Shown one piece after another: positions 25,000 through 37,700 of a stretch of DNA of 64,000 nt. The stretch covers positions 124,001 through 188,000 of the forward strand of contig NZ_JACVFC010000003.1 of NCBI RefSeq assembly GCF_014529935.1. The letters are read 5' to 3'. The position numbers and the translations under genes were made by a program. The notes under the pieces were generated by a model that had not been told where the DNA came from, did no database searches, and saw only the letters and a list, made by a program, of their open reading frames with translations. The DNA comes from Chitinophaga qingshengii (GTDB taxonomy: Bacteria; Bacteroidota; Bacteroidia; Chitinophagales; Chitinophagaceae). Position 1 is the stretch's first letter, and each line of letters starts with the position of its first letter.

Positions 25000-27900
25000 A
25001 TGGATCACACATCGCGTCCGGAGACGTTACAACAATTATTGACCGGACTTAAAGATGAACACAACAAAGGCGTCACTTTTATTACGGGCAGCAACAAGGA
25101 AACCTTTCTATCTTACCGGCAGCTATATGCGGATGCCCTGTCATGGCTCGCGCATCTGCAGGATAAAGGGCTGACACCAGGAATGGAACTGGTGTTGCAG
25201 ATAGAAGACCAGGCTACTTTTTTACAGGTATTTTGGGCATGTTTGCTGGGTGGTATTATACCAGTACCGGTGGCTGTCACCTATGAAGGTGAAAATGCAC
25301 AGAAGCTGTATAAAATAAAGCGTTTCCTGGATAAGCCGGTATTAGCCGTTAAACGCGCCCATTATGAGAAACTGTTGTCATCAGCCGGCGACAGCCAGGG
25401 CTTTGACAGCGTTGTTTTTACAGATGAAAAAGAAGACACGGGTAAAAAGGGTATAGTCGTTCCCGTTACCCCGGAAACGATCGCCTTTTTACAGTTTTCA
25501 TCCGGATCTACCGGTAATCCCAAAGGGGTGGTACTTACACACCGCAATCTTCTCTCCAATATGTACGCGGCGATTGCCAGCCACCGGCTTACGCAGGAGG
25601 ACAGCCATCTGAACTGGATGCCGCTCACACATGACATGGGACTTATCGGATTTCACCTGTATCCGACTGCTGCCGGACTTAACCACTACCTGATGCCCAC
25701 CGATCTGTTTATCAGAAATCCTTTGCTGTGGATGCAGAAGATTTCGGAGCACGGCGTTACGGTAACGGGTTCTCCCAACTTCGGGTATAAATATTACCTG
25801 AACCAGTTTACGCCGGAGAAAGGTGCGGAACTGGACCTTTCCGCGCTGCGGTTCGTCATGAATGGCGCAGAGCCGATATCTGCATCTTTATGTCATCAGT
25901 TTTTAACAGTGATGGGTAATTATGGATTACGCGCCGCAGCTATGTCGCCCGGCTACGGGCTGGCAGAAGCAACGTTGCAGGTAAGTATTACTGATCCTGA
26001 CGTGTTATTCAGCAGTGTATTCGTGCGCAGGGATTCATTGGTCACCGGGCAGGCGGTAACCGTCGCACCGCAGCATGAGGAGGCCATTGACAGTATAGAA
26101 GTGGTCAACCTGGGAAAAGTAATTGGCGGTGTGGCTGTGCGTATTACCGATGATGCCGGTCAGCCTTTGCCGGAAGGCCATTTGGGCCGGATTAACATCA
26201 GCGGCGACGCCGTGACGGCACGGTATTACAATAATGAGGTATCTACCGCGGCCGTTATCCACGACGGATGGCTGAATACCGGCGATACCGGTTTTGAGCT
26301 TGACGGACACCTCTTTATAGCAGGACGTTCGAAAGATATCATTTTCGTCAACGGTATGAATGTATATCCACACGATATTGAACATACCATCGAACGATGG
26401 AATGGCATAGAAGCCGGAAAGGTAGTGGCCTGTGGCGTTGCAGATGAAACAATGGGTACAGAAGCGATCATCGTTTTTGTGCTGCATAAATCTTCCATAG
26501 AGAAATTTTTGCCTGTGGCGGCAGCCATTAAAAGATGTGTTGCTTCCCGACTGGGGTTGGAAGTGAAACATGTGTTGCCGGTAAGGAAGGTTCCTAAAAC
26601 AACCAGCGGAAAAGTAAAAAGATACACTTTTGCGGAAGAATACCGGCAGGGCGCCTATGAAGGCGTCATTCGTGAGATCCGGGATGCTGCACCGGCAGCA
26701 GGCACTCCCAGCCATCAACTATCCTTTACGGCTGTACGGGATTGGTTATGGAAATGGCTGCAGGACCGGTTTAAACTCCCCGTAGCAGTCTTATCGACGG
26801 ACCAGCCCTTTGCAGAATACGGTATGACCTCCATGCATGCCGTGATGCTGGCCGCTGACCTGGAAGAATGGCTGCAGGCGCCGGTAGATAAAACGCTGGT
26901 GTATAATTATACTACGGTAACTGCATTGGCTACGCATCTTTCCGGTCATACTACCACTGCCCAAACAGACGCATTACATCGCCATCGCACAGATGAACGG
27001 ATTGCTATCATCGGTATGGGATGCCGTTTCCCGGGCGGAGTGGACAGTCCGGCGGCTTTCTGGGACCTGCTACGGCAACAGCGTAGTGGCGTTACCGTTG
27101 TACCGCAGGACCGCTGGGACGTGGAGCAATATTATAGCGCGGCGGAAGATGAGCCGGGTAAGATGTATACCCGCCATGGCGGCTTCATTGAGCAGGTGGC
27201 CCAGTTTGATCCCCTCTTCTTTGGCATTTCACCCAGGGAGGCAGCGGGGATGGACCCGCAACAACGTCTGTTGCTGGAAGTATGCTGGGAAGCGATGGAG
27301 CATGCGGGTATCGCTCCATCGGCGTTGAGAGGCAGCGACACCGGCGTATTTGTAGGTTCCGGTACCGACGACTATCAGCAGATTGTCCGGGAGCATACCT
27401 CCCCGGCTTTGTTTGAAGATGCCTTCAGCAGCCTCGGGTTGCAAAGAAGTGTCGCCGCTGGCAGGATTGCTTACCTGTTTGACTTTCACGGTCCGGTGTT
27501 GCAGCTGGACACTGCTTGTTCTTCTTCTTTGCTGAGCGTACATGAAGCCTGCCGGCATCTGTTGACAGGAGAGTGTTCATTGGCGCTGGCTGGCGGCGTC
27601 AATCTTATGCTTACGCCGGAAACGACCATACAACTGTGCCGCATGAATGCGCTGTCATCCACAGGGCAGTGCCATGCATTTGATGAACAGGCTGATGGTT
27701 ATGTAAGAGGAGAGGGCGCAGGGATGGTCGTCTTAAAACGCCTCAGCGATGCGCAGGCCGATGGAGATACCATCCTTGCCGTGATCAGCGGTTCGGCTGT
27801 AAACCACGACGGACAAAGTAACGGGCTGACTGCACCCAACGGCGTCGCGCAGCAACAGGTGATCCGGAAAGCCTTGCGGCAGGCAGGACTGGAACCAGCA

Positions 27901-30900
27901 GCCGTACAGTACGTAGAAACACATGGCACCGGTACCAAACTGGGCGATCCGGTGGAGGCCCAGGCGCTGCACGCAGCATATGGACAGGGCCGTCCGGCGG
28001 ATCATCCGCTGTTATTGGGCGCGGTGAAATCCAATATCGGCCACCTGGAAGCAGCGGCAGGCATCGCCGGGCTAATCAAAACCGTATTGTCGTTGCAACA
28101 TCAGCAGTTACCTGCTACGCTGCATTTTAATACCCCCAGCAGTTTTATTCCCTGGAATGATATGCGCCTGCAGGTAGTGGACCGCCTGCGTTCCTGGCCC
28201 GCTACCGGCGATTTAAGACGTGCAGCCATCAGTTCCTTTGGACTGAGCGGCACAAACGTGCATGTTATCCTGGAAGAGGCGCCCGCTACTGACACGATAG
28301 TTACAATGCCGCCGCAATGGCCATCTTATCCGTTGACACTTTCTGCAAAATCGCCGGCTGCCTTGCAGGTACTGGCCGCCCGTTACCTCGCCACCCTGGA
28401 GCATTCCCATGATGCCGTAGCCGATATCGCCTACAGTACTTTCCATACAAGAGATGCCCATCCATACCGCATCGCTTTTCAGGCAGCTTCAGTAGCGGAT
28501 ATCACGCGGCAGCTGCGCGCTTATGCCGAAAATCCATATGCAGAAGAGGTGTTGTCGGCTATGGTACAACCACGGGACGGCCAGCTGGTATGGCTTTTCA
28601 CCGGTGGCGGTTCGCAGTATTGGAATATGGGTGTTGAACTCTACCAGCACAACGCGGTGTTCCGGAAGGTGATAGATCATTGTGATGCCTGGCTGGAAAC
28701 GCAATGGGGTATTTCGCTGACCACCTTATTGTACCGGATGGAGAAGAACGCCTCCAATGAACTGCTGCGGGAAATGACCTATTTCCAGCCCGCCGTCTTT
28801 GTTATCTCCTGCGCATTAGCGGAAGTATGGAAATCATGGGGCATCACACCGGCTATTGTGGCCGGGCACAGTTTGGGAGAATATGCCGCTGCTTATGTGG
28901 CCGGCGTATTTACCCTGGACGAAGGGCTGCAGCTGGTCACGGCAAGAGCGCGCCTGATGCAGGCGGTGAAAGAACCCGGCGCCATGGCTACTGTCTTTGC
29001 CACCGAAGCGGAGGTAGCGGCTGTGATCAGTCCCTACGGCCGTGACATCGCTATCGCAGCTATCAACGGTCCCGCGCTGACGGTGATCTCCGGGAAAAAA
29101 CAGGTGGTATCCGATGTGCTGAAAACATTGGAAACAGCTGGTGTCAATGGCCGTGAACTGCTGATTGCACAGGCCTCTCATTCGCCCCTGATGGAATCTA
29201 TGCTGCCGGAATTCCGGGAAGTAGCGAAACAGATCACTTTCCGCACACCGCAGCTGCAACTGATTTCCAACATCACCGGAACCGTGGTGACGCAGGAAGT
29301 AACGGATTACCGGTACTGGTGCGATCATATTGTTTCGCCGGTGCAGTTTGCGAAGAGTATGCAGACCATCACCCAACTGGGCGGGGAAACGCTGATGGAG
29401 TTGGGACCGCAGCCCAACCTTTTGTCTATGGTGCAACTCAGCGCCACCTATGCGGAAGACCACCTATTGCCCTGTATGAAGCTGGGACATTCTTCCTGGA
29501 ACATGATGCTGCAGGCCCTGCTGTCGCTGTATGTAAAAGGATTCCCCGTTCAATTGCAACAGCTCTTTGATCATCCTGGCTACCGGCGTATACCGTTACC
29601 GCTATATGCGTTTAACCGGCAACGTTACTGGGCCTGTGAAAAAGAAACTACTGATACTACCCATTCGCAATACGAACTTAAAAGTAAGGTTATGACTGAA
29701 ACGAACCAGGTATCATATCAACGTGCCGCCATACTGCGGGACGTTACGGATATATTCAGCAGGCTGCTTAAAATTCCGGCTGCCAATATTAATATACATG
29801 CCCGTTTTCTCGAAATGGGCGCAGACTCGCTGGTACTGGCGAGTGCTGTCCGAAGAATAGAGAAAAAGTACAACGTCAACTTTAGTATCCGGCAGCTGTT
29901 TGAAACGTTGACCTCCCTTCACCTGATGACGGAGTACATCGTGGCCCGGGTACCGGCAGCGGCTGTACCCGAGCCGGTGGCTGCTCCTGCGGCGGTGCCG
30001 GAGGTAATAGCGGCGCCCGCCCCGCAGCCGGTAGTAAATGTAGCACCGGTGAAAACCAATGGCGTGGTGCATCCGCCGGCACCGCCGGAAACCGCTGTAT
30101 CACAGCGATTGTTTGATGTGCTGGAACAACAGCTGGGGTTATTGTCGCAATATCTTGGTACCGGCCCATTGCAACGGCAGCCGGTTGCGGCCCCTGTCAG
30201 CCATGTACCGGCGGTACCCGAGCCTGTGCAGACTAACGGTAACGGTACCCCCGCCATCGCGGAAGTGACGAAAGCGCCGGTACAGCACCGGTCCATTTTC
30301 CCGAAAATAGAAACCCGTCCGGCGCAAACGGGCTACAGCACTGCCCAACAGGAGTACCTGGATGCATTTATCCGCCGCTATAATCTTAAAACACAACAAT
30401 CCAAAGCACTCACGCAGCAGTACCGCCCGGTGTTGGCAGACAACCGCGCCTCTGCAGGATTCCGTTTTTCTACCAAAGAACTGGTATATCCGATACAGGC
30501 GGCTTCTTCTGCCGGTGCAACAATCACCGATATTGACGGTAACACCTACATCGACCTGGCCATGGGGTTTGGCGTGGACCTGCTGGGGCATTGTCCTCCG
30601 GTGATAGTGAACGCCCTTCAGCAGCAATTGCAACAGGGTTTTCAACTGGGACCGCAAACACCGCTTGCCGGACAGGTGGCTGAACTGGTTACCTCGCTCA
30701 CCGGGGCAGACCGCGCCAGTTTTCATAACTCGGGTACCGAAGCGGTCATGACCGCCATCCGGTTGGCCCGTACCGTGACCGGCAGGAAAAAGGTGGCTGT
30801 CTTTGCCGGCTCTTATCACGGTCACTTCGATGGTACCCTGGCGGCGCCGGAAGACCTGGAACGCTCTCATGCCGGCGTGCCTATGGCGTTAGGCATCGTA

Positions 30901-31700
30901 CATAACATGGTGGCCGATGTATTGGTATTCGACTATCATCATCCCGATGTGGTGGAACAGATCCGCACACATAAACACGAACTCGCTGCCGTGCTGGTGG
31001 AGCCGGTGCAGAGCCGTAAACCAGGCTATCAGCCCAAGGCCTTGTTACACGCCCTGCGTGCGATGACGACAGCGGAAGATATCGCGCTGATCTTCGATGA
31101 GATGATCACCGGTTTCCGTATTCATCCGGGTGGCGCTCAGGCACATTTTGGCGTAAGGGCCGATCTGGCTACCTATGGCAAGATCGCAGGCGGAGGGTTG
31201 CCCATAGGCATTATCGCTGGCAGCCGCAAGTATATGGACGCGCTGGACGGCGGTGTATGGCAGTATGGGGATGATTCCTATCCCGCTACAGATACTACTT
31301 TCTTTGCCGGTACTTTTTGTAAGCATCCGCTGAGTATGTCGGCCACCCTGGCGCTGTTGAAAGAGCTGCACCGGAGAGGCCCTGTACTACAGGAGCAACT
31401 GAATGCCCGTACGGCGAAGTTGGTGCAGGAGTTGTCTGTTTTCTTCCGGGAGAATAATGTACCGATGGAAGTACATCACTTCGGTTCTCTGTTTTATTTC
31501 GCCATCACGTCCAATATGGATCTCTTTTTCTATCATCTGCTGGATAAGGGTATTTATGTATGGGAAGGAAGGACCTGTTTCCTCTCTGATGCGCATACAG
31601 ACGAAGATGTACGCCGGATCAGCAAAGCTATCAAAGACAGTATCCACGATTTGCAGGGAGCCGGTTTCCTGCCGCAACCAGCTGTGCCGGTTGCCCGCGA
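25000..31700 (+). other. Front end: AL-ACP-KS-AT-ACP-aminotransferase domains
   Basis: Domain annotation within the megasynthase. The acyl ligase has FSSGSTGNPKG at about 167-177 and GRSKDIIFVNGMNVYPHDIE, as in fatty-acyl-AMP ligases that load lipids directly on an ACP. The first ACP has YGMTSM with Ser611. The KS shows DTACSSSL (Cys840), VETHGTGTKLGDP (His975) and KSNIGHLEAAAG (His1015). The AT shows GHSLGEY (Ser1291) and QASH (1391-1394) at the specificity motif. The second ACP has MGADSL (Ser1610). The aminotransferase is of the glutamate-1-semialdehyde type, with HNSGTEAVMTAIRLAR, and TYGKIAGGGLPIG containing PLP lysine 2061. With no ketoreductase present, the beta-keto intermediate is available for transamination. 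Confidence 0.88.
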
Positions 31701-34700
31701 AACAACTGTAGCGGCATGGGAAGAAGAAACGTTGCAGGCAATAACGCGCCAGGAAAGACCGGAGCGTATCCCTTTATCGTTTAGCCAGGAACGTTTGTGG
31801 TTCATCGATCAGCTGGAAGGCAGCGTACAATACAATGAGCGTGCCGCTTACCGCCTGAAAGGTACACTGAATAAGGATTCCCTGAGCTACGCTTTCCGTA
31901 GTATCGTGAACCGACATGAAATACTCCGTTCGGTAATCGAGGGAGAAGACGGTAATACCTGGCAACGGGTACTGGAAAAAGACCAATGGCAACTGGAAGT
32001 TGTAGACGGCACTACTATGGAAACCACCCTGGATGCCCGCATAGAAGCCATTGTGCACCGTCCTTTTGATCTGGCAAAAGACCATATGCTGAGGGCTGCG
32101 GTGATCCGCATTGCGCCCGACGAGCATATACTGGTGCTGGTGATGCATCATATCGCTTTTGATGGTTGGTCGGTACATATCGTAATGGAAGAACTGCTGG
32201 CAGGCTACGAAGCGCACGCCACAGGCCGCCCGCAACAGTTGCCGGAGCTACCGGTGCAGTATGTGGACTATGCCATATGGCAACGGCTACACGCAGATAG
32301 TCCCATCATGGAAAAACAGTTGCAATACTGGCGGAAAAAGCTGGAAGGCATTGAACTGCTGCAACTGCCGGCAGACTATACACAACCCACGGTAAGGACT
32401 AAACGCGGCGGCTTTGTGTCCGCTACCATTCCCAAAGCGTTAACCCTGCAGTTACAGCAACTGGGAAAACAACAGGGCGCTACCTTATACATGATATTGC
32501 TCAGTGCCTTCAAAGTGCTGATGTACCGCTACAGCGGTCAGGAAGATATATGCGTAGGCGGGGTAATAGCAGGCAGACAACCCGAAATAGAATCGCTGAT
32601 TGGCTTCTTTGTCAACACCTATGCGCTGCGCAGCAACCTGAAAGGTAACCCTTCGTTCCTGACTTTCCTGCAACAGGTAAAAAATACGACACTGGAAGTA
32701 TACGAAAACCAGGATATCTCTTTTGAAAAAGTAGTGAATGCGATCTCCGGACAAAGGGATGCGAATCAAAACCCGCTCTTCCGTATCATGTTCTCCATGC
32801 AGAACGTACCGGAGGCCCCGGAGCTGCGCTTTGGCGATATTATAGCGGAAAGAGAGCCGGTAGCCCGTATTACCAGCCTGTTTGATATCTCCTGGTCGGT
32901 AGAGGAAAAACCGGATGGTATCCTGGTGGAAACGGAATATAGCGCCGACCTGTTCAGTGAAGCAACTATCCGGCGCATGGTGAGTCATTACCAGGTGCTG
33001 CTGGAGGCGATTGTACAACAGCCATCCCAGCGGGTAGGAACACTGCGTTTGCTGCACCAGGCCGAAGAACAGCAGCTGCTGAAACAATTTAACCATACGG
33101 AAGGTCCCGTATTGTTGGGAAAAAATGAAACGTTTGTTTCCCGTTTCGATGCGCAGGTAGCGAACACGCCCGATGCGACAGCCGTAGTCTGGAACGGTCA
33201 ACAGCTCAGCTACCGCGAGCTGCATCAAAGAGCAGGGCAGCTGGCACTATATCTCCGGAAAGCAGGAGTAAAAGCGGAATCACTGGTACCCATACACGCT
33301 GACAGGTCCATTGCCATGATCACCGCTATACTGGCCGTGCTGAAGGCCGGTGGCGCTTATGTGCCCATTGATCCCGATTTTCCGGAAGAAAGGAAAACCT
33401 TTATCCTGGAAGACACCGCCGCTACCGTAGTAATCAGCAGCGTAGCCGGTATTGAAACCGGCAGCGGTGTACAGCTGATTACACTGAAGGAAGATGGTAC
33501 CGGGGTAGCCGAAGATATTAATACGACAGCTTTGCCGGAAGTAAACCCTGCTTCGCTGGCGTATATCATCTATACTTCCGGTTCTACCGGCAAACCCAAG
33601 GGCGTGATGGTAGAACACCGGCAATTGCTGAATTATCTGGTCAATAGTCAAACAGCCTATCTCAGCAGCCAGGAAGATGTGTCCGGTAGTTATGTACACC
33701 TGTCCTATACGTTTGATGCGGCGGTGACCGCCTTGTTGATGCCGTTGTTGCAGGGTAAATCCATTGTAGCCGGTACCAAAAAAGCAACGGAGGTTTTCAG
33801 TGATGCAGCTTTCGGTGCGCATGCGCCATATGATTTTATTAAACTGACACCTGCGCACATGCCCCTGCTGGAAGCGGTGGCCGACGGCCATCATGGCGCC
33901 TGGTTCGCAAAGAAGCTGGTACTGGGAGGAGAGGCATTGCACCTGAGCCAGGTACAGTTCCTGATCGATAAAGATATCGATGTAGAGATCATTAACGAGT
34001 ACGGGCCTACGGAGGCTACTGTAGGTTGCAGTGTCTTTTCATTCCGTACCGGTGGCGATGTAACGGCGCTGAGTCATGGTATACCTATCGGTAAGCCCAT
34101 CGATCAGACACAGTTGTATATTCTGAATGAATACCAGCAATTATGCCCGGTAGGTGTACCAGGTGAAATATACATCGGTGGCGCCGGTGTAGCGAGAGGT
34201 TATCTGCATCAACCGGCACTCACGGCGGAAAAATTTATTGCAGATCCTTTCGGTATTGTGCCTGGTGCCCGCTTGTACAAAACAGGCGATCTGGCCAAAT
34301 GGCTGCCCGATGGTAACCTGCTTTACATTGGTCGTAAAGATGACCAGGTAAAAGTACGCGGCTACCGCATAGAACCGGGAGAGGTGGAACAGGCGCTGAA
34401 CCAGTTGCCCGATGTGGCGGAAAGTTGTGTAGTAGTGAAAAAAGATCAGTTTGAAGCCAATAAACTGGTAGGCTACTATGTGCCTGCGGTGCAAAGTATC
34501 CGGGAGAAGGAACAGGTGTTATACCGCCAGCAGGTAGCCGACTGGAAGGTGCTTTATGAAACGGCCTATAGCAATGCGGTGGTGCCGCCGGATACGGAAG
34601 CAGAATTTGACCTGGCCGGCTGGAATGACAGCTTCACCGGTAAAGCCATCCCGGCGGAACATATGCGGGAATGGCTGGATGATATCATATCTGTATTGTT

Positions 34701-37700
34701 GTCCTATCCGGCTGAAAAAGTGCTGGAAGTGGGTAGTGGTACAGGCCTGATTTATTATTCGCTGGCGGCACATGTGAAGAAATACACGGGCATGGACTTC
34801 TCACAGGCGGCGATCAATAAAATCACTGCCAGGATTGCCAAAGAACAACGTCCCTATCCTGAAACAGTGCTGAAGGTAGGCGCTGCCCATGAGATAGCGA
34901 CGGTAATGGGAGAGGAGTCTGTAGATCTGATCGTTATCAACTCCGTTGCACAATACTTCCCTGGTGGAGAATATCTCCGGGAAGTGCTGCACACGGGTAT
35001 TTCGCTGCTCAATGGAAAAGGACGCATCGTTCTTGGCGACGTAAGAGACGACCGTTTGCAACCCTCGTTTAAAAGCCGTTTGCTGCTGGATAAATACCAG
35101 GAAAAAACACCTGTTCGCGATTTCGCCTGGAATATAGAACAGGAGCTGTTGAGAGAAGAAGAATTGTGTTTCTCTCCGGCTTACTTCCACCGGCTGAAAA
35201 ACCTGTACCCGGAAATTATCCATGTAGAAATACAATGGAAAAACGCGGCGCATGTCAATGAGCTATCGTTATATCGTTATACCGTAACGCTCTACGTAGG
35301 CATTGAAAAAGTGTGGCAACGGCCGGTATGGCGCGACTGGAACGATATCGCTGATAAACAACAGCTGATTCGTCAACTGGAAAAAAATGAACCGGTGCTC
35401 GCGCTGCGGGCTGTTCCCAATCCGCGTTTGTGGAAGGAAATACGGCTGAACCAGGGAATGAGCCATCGCCAGGTGTTTACTACCGGTGATCTGTTAAAAT
35501 TTATCGATCAGAAAGATGAACAGATACCCGTAGTGGAAGAGCTGCTGGCGATAGCCGATAGTCAGGGGTATCATAGCAGATGGCTGTTGAACGAAGATGT
35601 TTTCACGATAGACCTGTTGCTGGAAAAAACACCGCAGCATGGATTTGTGGCCCAGCCAGCCTGGGACCGGCTGTATTCCGGCAGTGAGTCCTACACGAAT
35701 ACGCCGTTGTATGCAGACATCTGTGCCCTGTTGCAAAAAGACATGCGTGCACAGTTGTCGCAACACTTGCCGGACTACATGATTCCTGCCGACCTGGTGG
35801 CCTTGCCTAACCTGCCACTGACGATCAATGGTAAAGTAGACCGGAAATACCTCACCCGCAAGGAAGATACGCCGTATAAAGGTAGCGGTGATGATGCCGC
35901 GCCGGTAACTGCGTTACAACAACAACTCATCGATATCTGGAAAGACCTGATGGAGATGGACAATATCGGGGTGAATGATGATTTCTTTGAGATGGGAGGT
36001 CACTCTCTGCTGGCGATACGTTTGGTAGGTGCTATCCGTAAAACGCTGGGCGCAGAATTAACGGTGAACGATTTTTTTGCTTACCCTACCGTGAGCCTGT
36101 TATCCGGTTTCCTGGAACAATCCGGCAAAGGGCAGGAGCGCCCTGCGATCGTAGCGGGTATCCGGCCCGAACGTATCCCGCTTTCGTATAGCCAGGAACG
36201 TTTGTGGTTCATTGATCAGCTGGAAGGCAGCGTACAATACCATGTACCGGCAGCATTGAGACTTATCGGCCAACTGGATACCGGTGCGCTGGCTACCGCG
36301 CTCATGATCATCGTGAACCGCCATGAAGTGCTGCGTACCGTTATTTTACAGGAAGACGGACATCCTTATCAGCGCGTGATGCCGAAAGACCAGTGGCGGC
36401 TGCAGAAAATCGACGGCGCCGCTTATATGACGGATACCGCGGCGTTGAAACAACGTATACACGAACTGATACATACCCGCTTTGATCTCGCCAAAGATCA
36501 TATGCTGCGCGCCAGCCTTATTCAGCTGGAGCCAACGGAACATATATTGGTCGTTACTTTACATCATATCGTTTCCGATGCGTGGACGGTGAACATCATC
36601 GTGAAAGAGCTGGTAGAGCTGTATAACGCTTATCTGGAAGAGCGTACCGGTAAGGTGAATAAACTCAGCATCCAGTATGCGGATTATGCCATCTGGCAAC
36701 GCCAGCACCTCACGGGAGAACTCCTGTCCGAACAACTGGGCTACTGGCGTAACCGGCTGGAAGGTGTAGAGCCGTTAAATTTGCCGACGGACTATGCCCG
36801 TCCGCTTATCCAAAGTACCCGTGGCGCTATCAGCGTCTTTAACATCGACGCGGAAACCACCGCGCAATTACGGCAATTATCCAAACAGCAGGGTACTACC
36901 TTGTTTATGACGCTGCTGGCGGCATTCAAGGTATTACTGTATCGTTACAGCGGCCAGGATGATATCTGCACCGGTACCTCCATCGCCGGCAGAACCTATC
37001 CGGAAACGGAACCACTGATCGGATTCTTTGTGAACACGCTGGCTTTGCGCAGCAACCTGGCAAACAATCCTTCCTTTACCGCGTTGCTGCAACAGGTGAA
37101 ACAAACAACGCTGGATGCCTACGATCACCAGGAAGTACCCTTTGAAAAAGTGATTGAGGTGGTAGAAAAACAACGCGACATGAGCAGGGCATCCCTGTTC
37201 CAGGTGATGTTTGAACTCTTCAATACCCCGCCGGTACCCGATATCAGGCTGGGCGAGGTACAGCTGACCAACGAACCGCTGGAACATACCACTACGTTGT
37301 TTGATCTGAGTTGCTGCCTGACAGAATCGGGAGACATCCTGGAAGGTTATGTGGAATACAGCGCGGATCTCTATAGCGAAGCCACTATCCAGCGCATGAC
37401 CGGCCACTTCAAACAATTGTTGCTGGCTATCATTAAAGACCCTTCCACCAGGATAGGCACCCTGCCGATGTTGCATGCGGAGGAAACCACACAGTTGCTG
37501 CATACCTTCAATAATACCGATGTGGCTTATCCCGGTGATGGCCGTACGTTTACGGAATTGTTTGCAGAACAGGCGGTGCGTACACCGGAAACCATCGCTA
37601 TTACGCTGGAAGATACAACGGTTACCTACCGTGAACTGGACGAACGCTCCAATCAGCTGGCGCATTTCCTGCAGAAAAGAGGCGTTACGACAGATGTGCT

